Assembly: GCA_905178155.1 (NCBI GenBank)
Contig: CAJINV010000001.1
Location: forward strand, 15,872,142-15,936,141
Length of the DNA stretch: 64,000 nt
From: Amoebophrya sp. A120
Taxonomy: Eukaryota; Sar; Dinophyceae; Syndiniales; Amoebophryaceae
Reading direction: 5' to 3'
Within the stretch, counting starts at the first letter, position 1; every line of letters starts with the position of its first letter. The position numbers and the translations under genes were made by a program. Shown here piece by piece: positions 37,655-47,749 of this stretch. Below the pieces are notes generated by a model. The model was given only the letters and a program-made list of their open reading frames with translations. It was not told the origin of the DNA and made no database searches.

Positions 37655-39283
37655 TCATCCCGCCACCAATTGATTTCCAAATTCCTGCGCAAACGTCGCG
37701 AGAAGCGATGAAAACTGGCGGATCTCTCCCGTCCTCACCCAATCGACCAGCTTTTTCAATTTTCCGACCTCGTCCTCAACCTTCGCAGACCCCCCTCGCT
37801 TTTCCGACCAGCTCCAGTACAAATCTTCTGCCAAATTTGTCCAGGCGCGAAGCTCGAGCATCTCAAACCGCGACAGCAGCTTTGCATCCGCATCATCCGC
37901 AACCGCAAACGCCGCACCGTAGTCAGTCAAAACCGCGTGGGCCACCGAATCCGAAGAGTTCTTTTCCATTACCCTTTTGCAGATTATGTTATGGGCGTAC
38001 ATATCCCCGTGGAATAAGTTCCGCGTTCGCAAAAACGCCCCGGCTTTCGCAATGTCGCGGCAAATTGAAACAATGTCGCGGGTACTACTCACCGCAAACA
38101 GACTCGCGGACTCAAACACGTCCCGGGTAATCGACGCCATACTGGGCGTCTGGCCGAGAGGGATGTAGTTTTCCAGTAAAGAAGTGACCACGCCGATCAC
38201 GTGCTTCCCGCTGCTGTCCGCGACTAGCCCGAGTGGTTGGATCGTGGTTTCGCAGAGCTCGGTCGCCGAGCCGATTCTGCGCAGAATGTTCAGCTCATGC
38301 CTGCTGTCGCCATCAGTCGTCACTCCAGCTTTGAAAATCTTCACTGCGACAACCTGATCCGAGGTCCGCAGCTTGGACTGCAGCACTACGCCAGAAGCGC
38401 CGCCGCCAAGCACTTTTGCTTCTGAATCATGGGAGTCAGCACTATCAGTGTAGACGTAGATGTCTCTGTCCGGCAAGTACTTCAAGCAAAGATCTTTCTC
38501 GAGATCTAGGAGCGGGAGAGCCTTTTTGGCTCCATTTTCCAGACTCGCTGAAGATGCCGTGACAGTGGTTCCAGAAACTTGCTGCGTAACATCACAGCCT
38601 TGCCCCTCGACCAACCACGGCAGCGGATTCCCGCTGAAAGCAGTCCAAGCGAGCTTCGGGCAATCGTCAAAAAATGCCGATGGAAGCTCCCTAATCTGAT
38701 TGTCGGAAAGCCGAACCAGTTCCAGAGCTGGAGGAAAGCTAGGCGGTAACGCTTTCAAGCGATTCCCGGTCAACAGTAGCTTCCGCACGCTCCGAAAAGT
38801 CTTGCCAAATTCTGACGGCAAAGCTTCAATGCGATTATTTGTCAGTGTCAGCCAGGTGAGGTTGTACAGGACAGGACTCGGCTGTACTAGAGACGCTGCT
38901 GGTACTAGTTGCAGCGCTCTCAATCCGCAGTGCCGCATTGCTAGCATGTAGAGACTGGGCACAGAGCTCACCAGCTCGAAAGGAAAATCTTCCACTTGGT
39001 CCAGCGCTGCAGCAAAGAGAATTCGCAACCCTTCCCAGGTCTTCAAAGCGTTCAAATCCTTAATCTCTGGATTCCTCCCCACATCCAGGACCTGCACCGA
39101 TGTGTCTGGTGGTAGTGTCGCTAAATCATTGAGGTTCTTCGCCTGCAAGTCCAGCTTTTTCATCCCCTGAAAAGTTGTACACGTGTAGGCCGTCATTTTG
39201 GCTTGTGAAGTTTTATCGCCCGCTTCGACGGTGGGCGGGAACGACGAGGGAACGGAACCAGTAGCACTGGACACGACAGTCAT
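37655..39283 (-). CDS. intronless LRR-protein kinase of a type associated with bacteria
   Basis: A single 542-codon exon starts with ATG at 39283. Residues about 40-225 form leucine-rich repeats of the bacterial/plant short type (LTNNRIEALPSEFGKTF, LTGNRLKALPPSF, LSDNQIRELPSAFF). The kinase domain follows: glycine loop GGGASGVV (293-300), ATP lysine K315 in VAVKIF, catalytic HGDMYAHN (425-432, Asp427) in place of HRDxxxxN, and DYG (454-456) in place of DFG, then a segment with LELRAWTNLAEDL. The HGD.YAHN plus D.GAA signature with N-terminal LRRs is typical, to my knowledge, of a bacterial LRR-kinase family. Bacterial ancestry is inference, and the lack of introns fits it. Substrate unknown. 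Confidence 0.8.
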   Translation of the reverse strand: MTVVSSATGSVPSSFPPTVEAGDKTSQAKMTAYTCTTFQGMKKLDLQAKNLNDLATLPPDTSVQVLDVGRNPEIKDLNALKTWEGLRILFAAALDQVEDFPFELVSSVPSLYMLAMRHCGLRALQLVPAASLVQPSPVLYNLTWLTLTNNRIEALPSEFGKTFRSVRKLLLTGNRLKALPPSFPPALELVRLSDNQIRELPSAFFDDCPKLAWTAFSGNPLPWLVEGQGCDVTQQVSGTTVTASSASLENGAKKALPLLDLEKDLCLKYLPDRDIYVYTDSADSHDSEAKVLGGGASGVVLQSKLRTSDQVVAVKIFKAGVTTDGDSRHELNILRRIGSATELCETTIQPLGLVADSSGKHVIGVVTSLLENYIPLGQTPSMASITRDVFESASLFAVSSTRDIVSICRDIAKAGAFLRTRNLFHGDMYAHNIICKRVMEKNSSDSVAHAVLTDYGAAFAVADDADAKLLSRFEMLELRAWTNLAEDLYWSWSEKRGGSAKVEDEVGKLKKLVDWVRTGEIRQFSSLLATFAQEFGNQLVAG

Positions 39284-39840
39284 CGTGCTGGGTTACTTAA
39301 TACGATGATTTCGGAGCAAAGCCTGATCGTGGTCCTGTTGTCTTCTTGGAAGCTGCAGAACTTCAACTTCTAGCCTTCTATCTCATTACGGTCACGGATG
39401 TTTTTGATCCGTAGCTTGAGGATGACGATCGAGGTGGCATTCACCTTTCTTGATCTGCTTTGAGATCTGAAAAGCAGAGGTTGTGTGAGAACCACGAAGC
39501 GAAACGAACACAGCGAATGAAAATTGCAAGAACTACTGCTTCAAGGCACACGCACAGGTAGCACATTCTCCTTCTCGATTGTTCATGCAGGGCTGAAACG
39601 AAAAAAAAGTTCAAAAAGCAGACTCGCATTTCTACTCCTCGAAAATGCCGCCAGCCGATAGAGGCCGAGATTATCCGCAAATCTTGCTCGATCTTCAGCT
39701 GAAACCTTCGCAGTTCGTCTGACGCCTGTGCATGGCATGGCTTCAAGAAACATAAAAGTGAAAATGAATTCAATGTCAATGGAAACTGAAAGAATACAGA
39801 AGTGTCAAGAAACATCAAAAACCCATTCATCTAGTCATTT
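39284..39840. other. spacer with possible small exons
   Basis: Minus-strand signals that look like acceptors (ATGCACAG near 39730, TTCGTTTCAG near 39590) precede short open stretches. They could be extra exons of the 39841-41385 gene or of an unseen gene. No phase-consistent join was found. Confidence 0.3.
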
Positions 39841-41385
39841 TCACGGGAACAACCACCCAAACAAAGACGACGAGCTGGAGCTGCTTCCACCAACACCTCG
39901 CTCAGCGCGCGAGGACGAGGACGGTGATCTCATTTCCAAAATCGCCAGGTCGCCCGTATCGTTGAAAAAATGCGCTGCCGGAGGAGCGAAGTTGTACTTG
40001 TCGATTTTGTTTGGAGACCGAGGCGGTGTGCCGGCAGACCCAGCCGAAAGTTTGTTCCCGGCTGAGTTTCTGCCGCTCTGGCCTGTTGCCACTACAGCTG
40101 CCTTGTTGTGGAAAGTCGTGCGCGAATAGTACTGACTGGACTGTGAAGACTGTAAGTTTTGCAACGCCTGAGCGAACAACTGGTCTTCGGTGGTCTGAAG
40201 GGCGTTTAATATTCCCGTCCCACCTGCTGACCCATCCTCCACATGTTGGTAGCCGCTTCTGTCAGAAACTTCCACTGGCACAATGGGAATCACGCTGTTT
40301 ATTTCGTCCTCCTCGCTTTCGATTACCACCATCCCATCTGCGAACGGAGAAACCGAGGTGTACAGGTAATTGTGGATGAACGCGTCAAGCTCATCTTGCG
40401 CCGCCTCATCAGCATCATCCATCCCCATCTTTGTAGCGAACGCTCGCTTGCAACGCAACAATTGCGTATCGGCGTCATCGGGCGAACGCGAGGAGCCCGA
40501 TCTATTCGCAGAGGAGGGATGATTATGTAGCAACAGCCTCGTGCTGCCGTTTTGATCAGGCTGAGTAGTGGTCTGTGGGGTCCTCATGGTGGGAAAGAGA
40601 AAACTCCTGTAACTCAACCGCCGGTTGGATGCCGCGTGTGTCCTAGCAAGCTGCTGGTTGTTCATTTTGTTCCCACGACCAGAGGCTGCACAAGGTCCCA
40701 GTAACACATTGTTCATTTTATTCTGGGAAACTTGCAAATCGCTCATCAGTGCGGCCGAATTCTTTTTTGTATGGGCTGTCGCGTTGGCCTGCAGCTTCTG
40801 CCCTCGGGTCGTGCTACTGTTGTTCATTGTGCTTTTACTTGGCGCTGTTAACCTAATTGCGGATTGTTCTGCCTGGCGTGCTTCACCTGTTTCGCGCTCG
40901 TGCCTACCGTTTATTTCTTGGTTCATGCTGGCCAAATCCCCAGCCGAGGAGGACGTGGTCGATGCGCGTTCCTGGAAGAAGAAGAAGAACATGTTTTTCC
41001 TCCGCGACGGCGAGCTGTGCCCGTTGTTGGAAGCTGTTGCTACCGTCTCCCCGCCTGCTGCCCCGCTCCGCGAGGTTTGCACTTTTCTCGGACCTGCTCC
41101 ATTCTCCTCGTCACTCGTTCGCTCTTGCTCCGACCGCATACCACGCGTCGCGATTCTTTCCGCGATGGGCAGCTCGTGTTCGGAAGCATCATCCGGCGAT
41201 TCCTTTCCCAGCGCGAGTTGGTGAAACAGCACACGCAAGGGCTGCTCTTCCTCCCATTCTTCGGCAACAATCGCAGCGTCCTCATCTCCGGAAAGGCAAA
41301 AAACGAAATCGTCTTCCGCATTTAAGACGCTGAGATCTCTTTCGCCCCGCTGCTGCACACGACTTATTTCCGAAATAACTTCCAT
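39841..41385 (-). CDS. low-complexity hypothetical protein
   Basis: A single 514-codon exon runs from ATG 41385 to TGA at 39841. The N-terminal 80 residues are acidic (EEWEEEQ). The rest is Ser/Asn/Gln/Thr-rich with phosphorylation-like SP/TP sites, a Phe run (MFFFFFQE) and a more ordered acidic stretch (AFATKMGMDDADEAAQDELDAFIHNYL, shown here only in part by its start and end). No domain, signal peptide or membrane segment is recognised. The ORF length and codon use in one frame support a real gene, but a disordered regulatory protein is the most I can say. Confidence 0.55.
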   Translation of the reverse strand: MEVISEISRVQQRGERDLSVLNAEDDFVFCLSGDEDAAIVAEEWEEEQPLRVLFHQLALGKESPDDASEHELPIAERIATRGMRSEQERTSDEENGAGPRKVQTSRSGAAGGETVATASNNGHSSPSRRKNMFFFFFQERASTTSSSAGDLASMNQEINGRHERETGEARQAEQSAIRLTAPSKSTMNNSSTTRGQKLQANATAHTKKNSAALMSDLQVSQNKMNNVLLGPCAASGRGNKMNNQQLARTHAASNRRLSYRSFLFPTMRTPQTTTQPDQNGSTRLLLHNHPSSANRSGSSRSPDDADTQLLRCKRAFATKMGMDDADEAAQDELDAFIHNYLYTSVSPFADGMVVIESEEDEINSVIPIVPVEVSDRSGYQHVEDGSAGGTGILNALQTTEDQLFAQALQNLQSSQSSQYYSRTTFHNKAAVVATGQSGRNSAGNKLSAGSAGTPPRSPNKIDKYNFAPPAAHFFNDTGDLAILEMRSPSSSSRAERGVGGSSSSSSSLFGWLFP

Positions 41386-42034
41386 TTTTAGCTAGTCATT
41401 CGAAAACCAAAACGTAAAGTGAAAGTAGAAGTGTTGCAGTTCTTGACGCACCGTGGAGCTTTACAAATTAATGCGGTTCACCGTACGGCGCATGTGTAGA
41501 GTTGTATGTGTAACCAAATTATGCAATCAGATTTACAGAATGGTTTGGATTTTCAGAGATTTAAGTTTTTTTTCAAAAAACGTGGTGTCGTGTGGTGGAT
41601 GCCGAGATAAATGCGTTGAAATCGTCTGAGGAAAGCAAACAAGCCTGGATGAATTTATTCGGACGTTAAAATTTTCCTCAGAAAAAACGCCGCGAAAAGT
41701 CTGACGATAATGAGGCACGACCACGACAATAAATCTGGACGGAGACGAGACAGCACGAGACGTGTTTGCACGAATGAAGTTTTCTCTTTCCTTGCTTTCT
41801 TCACAGCATGGAGGCATGACCAGTACGAGTCCAACGATTGATGACCGAGAGACGAATATTACACCCAGCAACGTTTGCATGAAGATCTCTACGGAGATGT
41901 TCAGGTCGAGATACGACAACGTTTCAAACTGAACGGCCTGCTCTACAAGAAAAAGGTACGTTTCCATAAACAGGCGCGCCACTCCAATAAACTATATATT
42001 AAGTAAGTAAGTAAGTAAGTAGTACTTCGACGCG
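41386..42034. other. spacer with tetranucleotide microsatellite
   Basis: No gene is supported; a minus-strand 149-codon frame at 41982-41533 starts only with GTG and lacks recognisable content. An (AAGT)n microsatellite lies at about 42001-42020. Confidence 0.4.
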
Positions 42035-42039
42035 ATGTC

Positions 42040-43630
42040 ATGGCCAGCGATCGGATGCAACAAAGAAGTACCGGGCAGCACAACTTTTTTGCGCAGCCTG
42101 ATTGCGGAAACGCGCCGGCATTCCCAAGCTTGGATCTATTTTGAGCAGTCTACAACAGAAGCACTAATAAAACCCTTTCTCGACGGTGTGGCAGATGCCA
42201 TAAAGAAAAAAAAACGCCTCTGCACAGGTCTTTTGATTTGGCCATCTGCGTGCATTGCCAAGTTTGGGCCTACTTGTTACAGGCGCCATTCGTAACAAAG
42301 AAAACCCCACCCCCACGGCATGGCCGATAATCAGACGCAACAAAATCCCGGGCAACGCAACTTTTTTTCGCAACCTGATTGCGGAAACGCGGCTGCATTG
42401 CCGAGCTTGGGTCTATTTTGGGCAGTCTACAAGATAAGCACCAAAACCCTTTGTCGACGCTATGGCGAATGCCAGAAAGAAAAAAAATTGTCTCTGTGCA
42501 GCTTTTTTGATTTGGCCCTCTGCGGAGCCACGAGGGCATTGCCGAGTTTGGGTCTATTTTGCGCAGTCTACAAGATAAGCACCAAAACCCTTTCTCGACG
42601 CTATGGCGAATGCCAGAAAGAAAAAAAATTGTCTCTGTGCAGCTTTTTTGATTTGGCCCTCTGCGGAGCCACGAGGGCATTGCCGAGTTTGGGTCTATTT
42701 TGAGCAGTCTACAAGATAAGCACCAAAACCCTTTCTCGACGCTATGGCGAATGCCAGAAAGAAAAAAAATTGTCTCTGTGCAGCTTTTTTGATTTGGCCC
42801 TCTGCGGAGCCACGAGGGCATTGCCGAGTTTGGGTCTATTTTGAGCAGTCTACAAGATAAGCACCAAAACCCTTTCTCGACGCTATGGCGAATGCCAGAA
42901 AGAAAAAAAATTGTCTCTGTGCAGCTTTTTTGATTTGGCCCTCTGCGGAGCCACGAGGGCATTGCCGAGTTTGGGTCTATTTTGAGCAGTCTACAAGATA
43001 AGCACCAAAACCCTTTCTCGACGCTATGGCGAATGCCAGAAAGAAAAAAAATTGTCTCTGTGCAGCTTTTTTGATTTGGCCCTCTGCGGAGCCACGAGGG
43101 CATTGCCGAGTTTGGGTCTATTTTGAGCAGTCTACAAGATAAGCACCAAAACCCTTTCTCGACGCTATGGCGAATGCCAGAAAGAAAAAAAATTGTCTCT
43201 GTGCAGCTTTTTTGATTTGGCCCTCTGCGGAGCCACGAGGGCATTGCCGAGTTTGGGTCTATTTTGAGCAGTCTACAAGATAAGCACCAAAACCCTTTCT
43301 CGACGCTATGGCGAATGCCAGAAAGAAAAAAAATTGTCTCTGTGCAGCTTTTTTGATTTGGCCCTCTGCGGAGCCACGAGGGCATTGCCGAGTTTGGGTC
43401 TATTTTGAGCAGTCTACAAGATAAGCACCAAAACCCTTTCTCGACGCTATGGCGAATGCCAGAAAGAAAAAAAATTGTCTCTGTGCAGCTTTTTTGATTT
43501 GGCCCTCTGCGGAGCCACGAGGGCATTGCCGAGTTTGGGTCTATTTTGAGCAGTCTACAAGATAAGCACCAAAACCCTTTCTCGACGCTATGGCGAATGC
43601 CAGAAAGAAAAAAAATTGTCTCTACCTTCA
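42040..43630. repeat. 141-bp tandem repeat array (about 9 copies) with an older duplicated flank
   Basis: From about 42420 to 43630 a 141-bp unit (with GGGTCTATTTTGAGCAGTCT and GCTATGGCGAATGCCAGAAA) repeats about nine times, and central copies look identical. The first copies at the left differ at a few bases. A longer unit, ATGGCCGATAATCAGACGCA and what follows, is found at about 42318 and, more diverged, at about 42041. So a segment of about 280 bp duplicated first, and a 141-bp part amplified later. Confidence 0.9.
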
Positions 43631-43631
43631 T
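42270..43631 (-). CDS. repeat-encoded ORF, nine 47-residue repeats
   Basis: Because 141 bp is a multiple of three, one minus-strand frame stays open across the whole array for 453 codons. Each unit contains TIFFLSGIRHSVEKGFW, CLSCRLLKIDPNSAM and PSWLRRGPNQK, with three Cys per repeat. The opposite strand has a TGA in all but the first copy, so openness is specific to this frame. There is an ATG at 43631 (MKVETIFF). No family is recognised and the C-terminal tail runs into the diverged flank. It may be a chance ORF in a satellite, so expression would have to be shown. Confidence 0.3.
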   Translation of the reverse strand: MKVETIFFLSGIRHSVEKGFWCLSCRLLKIDPNSAMPSWLRRGPNQKSCTETIFFLSGIRHSVEKGFWCLSCRLLKIDPNSAMPSWLRRGPNQKSCTETIFFLSGIRHSVEKGFWCLSCRLLKIDPNSAMPSWLRRGPNQKSCTETIFFLSGIRHSVEKGFWCLSCRLLKIDPNSAMPSWLRRGPNQKSCTETIFFLSGIRHSVEKGFWCLSCRLLKIDPNSAMPSWLRRGPNQKSCTETIFFLSGIRHSVEKGFWCLSCRLLKIDPNSAMPSWLRRGPNQKSCTETIFFLSGIRHSVEKGFWCLSCRLLKIDPNSAMPSWLRRGPNQKSCTETIFFLSGIRHSVEKGFWCLSCRLRKIDPNSAMPSWLRRGPNQKSCTETIFFLSGIRHSVDKGFWCLSCRLPKIDPSSAMQPRFRNQVAKKSCVARDFVASDYRPCRGGGVFFVTNGACNK

Positions 43632-43739
43632 AAGATGGATCCGCTGCTACGAAAAAGCTGGCTGGCTCTGATGACCTTCAACGCGATTTGTGGTGTCGTT
43701 TTTCTACTTTTTACTGAACTGAATCAACGTGTATGGAAA

Positions 43740-45424
43740 TCATTCAGGTTTCATTTTTTTGCGTGGTAGATTTTCAACATCTCTGTCGGCATCATGCACA
43801 TCCTGCTCGACCGCAGGCGCAGAAAATTCGTCAGGATTATACAAGGTGGCTGTATCTTTCGCCAAGAGGGTACTCCGTTCCCTCTCTTCCGCAGTGCGCT
43901 TCCCTGCGCCAGTGAACAAAATTTTGTTTTTTTCCGAAAGGTCACTCGTCGCCAGCGTGCTCGCAAAACTGATCATCCCCATCAGCAGGGGTTCCAACGA
44001 TTTCGCATCGGTCGTGAGCCGATGCTGCAATTCTTTTGTATCCAGCTCGAGCTCCACTTCGCTGGTTTCTTTCCGCTTGCCGCCCTTGCCGCCGCCAAAC
44101 TGCTTCACTTCGGTCATGTCCAGAGAGCCAATGAAGCCGCCGGAGCCGAGCCAATAGCTGTGCCTGTGAGCATGTTTGATGAAAATGTCTTCGCTTCCAT
44201 CTATACTGTCAGGGTGAATTGTAATTTCCTGCGACGAAGCAAGATTCTAGGAGGTGCTGGGCCACCAGTTTTCTACTCAACGAACTTGAGAAACACTGTA
44301 TAAAATCTTCGTAGAGATGTTTACTAGTACCTTCGCTTCTTTCGCGTTACAATCGGCTTCGGCTGCGTTTCCAGGTACTTGTCGAACGCGGGTCGCTCGG
44401 AGTCGAGGTTTTTTTCCCTGCTGATGGATATCCGCAGGTCGAATTCCCCCCCGGTGATCACGTCGATGTCGATAATGCGGCTTTTTTCTTCCAACCTCAG
44501 TGCCTGTTTCAAATCGATACTCTGATCAGGCTGCCCAATTGTATCCTTTCGCAGAGACAAGGCCTGCCCATCTTCGCCCTCGTCAGCGTTACCATCTTGT
44601 TTCCAGCCTTCTATTTTCAGCTCTGGCACGCTACCCATGTGGTCGCGCCCATCGTCCGTAAACTTGGACAGTGTACGAACGGCGCGAATTCTGCGTCCAT
44701 CCTTATTCTTTCCTTTCTTCCCTTTGCCTTCCTGCTTTCCGCCACCCTTAGTACTGTTGTCCTGACGCGGACCAGCATCACTGGGCATGAAATAGGTTCT
44801 GTCCTCTTGGCTGATGACCCATTTGTGGGGCAGAAACGGTGTCGCCGTCGCTATGCGCTTCGCGAGTTCCGCGGCGGAAGGAGTTGTTGAAACAGCAAGA
44901 CTACTACTGCTGCTTGACGAGGAGGAAGAAAAAGCTGCCTGCTGCGGCTCCTGCGCAGCGTCGGCGCCTCCACGTGGTGCTGTACCTTTGTTCTCACCGG
45001 CAGGAGCTACTTCCTCAGGTTGTGATTCCAGCGCTTGCAATTTGAGTTGCTCCCGCTGTGCTTCCAAACTAGTCTCCGCACTGATTTGGATGCTGCGGTA
45101 GGCGTTCACGTCGATATCCGGATCGAAGCGGTACCGGACCCAGTCCTGGCTATATCCGCCCATGATGCGATACTTGTAGTCACTCTCCTTGTGAACTACT
45201 CCACGGTCCGCTTTCAGACTGGCCCGCGCTTTTTCCACCTGTTCTCTAGAGTAGTCGTCGTTGCCAGCGATTCTGCCCAGTCGCGCTTCGACTTCGAGAG
45301 CGGAGGCGTCTTTGTCCAGCAGCAGCATGGGATTTCCATATTCCGGCAACTTTTTCACCTCTGCGAATACCCTCTCCGCCAGCTGCTGCTTGGAGGAAAA
45401 GGTTGCCACGTCGGCAGCTGCCAT
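43740..45424 (-). CDS. mRNA 5'-triphosphatase of the Cet1 (tunnel, metal-dependent) family
   Basis: Two exons, 45424-44331 and 44163-43740, join in phase across a 167-nt intron (505 residues). The enzyme removes the gamma phosphate of nascent pre-mRNA in cap formation. Strand motifs of the Cet1 family are visible: ALEVEARLG (residues 42-50, metal-binding Glu pair E44/E46), VRTLSKFTDD, the Arg/Ser motif FDLRISISRE, and across the intron RKKRRHSY then LDMTEV, with the second acidic cluster EVELELD (400-406). The C-terminal 80 residues are polar and end KKMKPE. Exon 2 alone would be unreadable as a family member, so the junction is well supported. An upstream ATG at 45589 would add a hydrophobic leader; 45424 is preferred because a nuclear enzyme should not have one. 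Confidence 0.85.
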
Positions 45425-46318
45425 GGGAATTGTTCGCGTGGATGATGTTTGTCGTCGCTCACTGCTTAAAAGTCGTATTTTTCTAGCACTAGCTGAACTA
45501 TAAAAACCCGATGATGTTGCTGTACAGAAGATCAGAAACTGAAACGCGATCCGAAGCCTCATGTGCCTGGTGAATCGTGACGCAAACATGAGTTGATGAC
45601 TTTCTGACCTTGTAGTTCGTGTGCGTTCTACTTGAGAAACAAGTGCACCTTCAATGAATAATCCCAGCAACTTTGCTAAAGTAGAAATTCGCAATTTTGT
45701 CCAGCAACTTTGCTAAAGAAATGTTGTACCCACAGCAATTGGTTATGATTTCGATCCGTCTGTTTGATAAATGCATGGGCCTCATTTTTGAACGTCAACA
45801 GAAGAACCGAAGAAGGGAAAGAGCGGATCGTCATTCCTAGAAAGGACCATTTCGCTTGAACATTAATCAGTTTCAGTCCTTCGTGTATTTTCTATGCGGA
45901 TCTGCTTCCAACAGCACTCGACATTGTACAGTAGGAACAGCATAGCATACTTTCAGTCATCTGCATCTTAACACCAATGGAATAAGGGCAGCCTTCTGAA
46001 AATAGACCTGTGCGGCACAGATGAAAAAGCCGTGGGTCATGATGAAAGGATGAATGCAATGCGTCGACGAGATGAAATCTTCGTATGTAATGTATGTATG
46101 AGCGGTCAACGTGACCGATGCATGGTTCACCAGGGTAGGCGTCGTAGGTCCTGGTTTCTCAACATACGTGTCTTTTCGAGAGCAACACCTTGCGCGCCTG
46201 CAAGGTCGATACTGCTGAAAATAACCATTCTACTTCATGGAAGTTCTTGTTCTGCTTTGTTTTCTCTCCCAGCAATGTGCGGCAAACGAACCAACGCTGC
46301 GGCCCTCCACAGATGCAT
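45425..46318. other. intergenic, no supported gene
   Basis: AT-rich spacer. The phrase CCAGCAACTTTGCTAAAG occurs twice about 35 bp apart near 45665 and 45701. No gene is seen. Confidence 0.5.
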
Positions 46319-46957
46319 TTACTCCTCCGCCTGTTCGACCGTTGCAGACGTGTCGGACGGTGTCGTAGAGTTCTTCCTGCGGGTCGTTTCCGAAGTGCTG
46401 GCAGTCGTCCCCGGTAGCTCCGTGAAAGCCGGCTCGTCTTCCGGCACGGCGGAAGCGCGGGAAGCCGGCTTCTTCTTTTCCTCGACGACTTCCGTGATTG
46501 TAGAAACCACGTCTTCCGCCTGGCTCTTGTCGAACTTCGATTCCTTGACCGTCTCCTTCGGTTTAATCGCCCACTTTTGTGCGAAGGCAAACACGTGATC
46601 CCGCACCGCGTTGTGCTTCGTGACTTCGAACAGCAAATCGATCAGTAGCAGTCCCCCGCGGAACTCCGGGTGGTACAACCAGACGAAGAAGAGCGTTTGC
46701 AGTTCGAAGACGAAGGGAAGGTAGATGCTCAAGAGATCGAAAGTCGGTTTCACCATGATGTACAGGACGAAGTAGACCAGCCAGCAAGCGAGCGAAGTCT
46801 TCTGGTCGGCCTGCCACAAGACCGGTAATTTCGATCCACGGAGAAGGTTTATCGCAGCGAGCACCGGCATCACGGTAACCAACGCGAAGGAGACCGGCTG
46901 GGCGAGCGGCAAAACCGTCCACGGAGCATCTTCGCCGTCGTAGAGTAAAGACAACAT
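46319..46957 (-). CDS. HVA22/REEP/Yop1 (TB2/DP1) family ER-shaping protein
   Basis: One exon of 212 residues from ATG 46957. Hydrophobic hairpins fill residues 20-120: a first pair around ALVTVMPVLAAINLL, then WLVYFVLYIMVKPTFDLL and LPFVFELQTLFFVWLYHPEF, followed by RGGLLLIDLL. This order (W.VYF..., PF..E....F..WL..P...G) is the TB2/DP1/HVA22 signature of proteins that bend ER tubules. The C-terminal 80 residues are Lys/Glu/Ser/Thr-rich and disordered. An acceptor-like CCCCCCACAG lies just upstream, so a short 5' exon may be missing. Confidence 0.75.
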   Translation of the reverse strand: MLSLLYDGEDAPWTVLPLAQPVSFALVTVMPVLAAINLLRGSKLPVLWQADQKTSLACWLVYFVLYIMVKPTFDLLSIYLPFVFELQTLFFVWLYHPEFRGGLLLIDLLFEVTKHNAVRDHVFAFAQKWAIKPKETVKESKFDKSQAEDVVSTITEVVEEKKKPASRASAVPEDEPAFTELPGTTASTSETTRRKNSTTPSDTSATVEQAEE

Positions 46958-47749
46958 TATTGCTAAAAGTGCAGCTCTGTGGGGGGACGAGGGGTAGTAC
47001 AACCGTCAAAACTTGCCTACACAATGTTGAGACAGGAGTTTCAAACAAGAGGGACGATCGTCTAACTTTCAATGAGAAATGTGCCCGAGGTGGTGAACAA
47101 AAAAAACAGTCGCCGGTGTCGTGTGTAAACAAACTTACTACACAAAAAAAATGTACGTCTAAGGCTGTAGATAGTATTTTTTCACCCATGATGATGAGTC
47201 AAGCTTAAGCCGCGAAGGTAGAGGCACAGCAAAGAAAAATTTTTGGATCTCGGAAAGACAATCGTGGGATCGACCGTTGTGGTTCAATTTGAGCCATTTT
47301 GGTTGTCACAGAGTCAGATCGGGGAAACCCATTTTATGAATGGCTCGCACGAAGCAAGCTGTGCATGTTATGTGATTATTCGTCAACTGCAATGCCAAGA
47401 TACGATTCTTAATCTTACTGCGCAGAGTGCATTGATCCGCTTAATTTTCACTTGTGCGATGCTCGTCATGATTCCATTGCGTATTGGCGTGAAACTGGTC
47501 TGTTCCCATTTGGGAAAAAACAGGTGCGTACTGATACTGTAGAAAAAACCGGACTGTGTTGTAATTTAGTTGTAGATTCTGTGCAAGTGAAACATCTCGT
47601 ATTGGTAACATCATTCTGCATTAATTTCGCTTTTCGAACTACTTTAGATGGTTGTGTCCTTCGAAAAATCTCGAATGAGAGGTACAGGTCGTAGTGGTGG
47701 TTCTTTATTTGTTGAGGTAGTAAAATCTGGATCTGCAAGCAAAACCAGA
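46958..47749. other. intergenic, no supported gene
   Basis: Spacer between the HVA22-like start and the Nup98-like stop. Plus-strand ORFs here lack coding character. Confidence 0.45.

Noticed and set aside
41533-41982. 149-codon minus-strand ORF
   Set aside because: No ATG near its start (GTG only), no domain, composition like the surrounding spacer.
42040-43630. CRISPR array
   Set aside because: Units are contiguous 141-bp copies without unique spacers, in eukaryotic DNA.
47280-47310. GAGCCATTTTGGTTG, partly like the dinoflagellate spliced leader core
   Set aside because: It does not match the leader over its length and lacks a donor in the right place; treated as chance.
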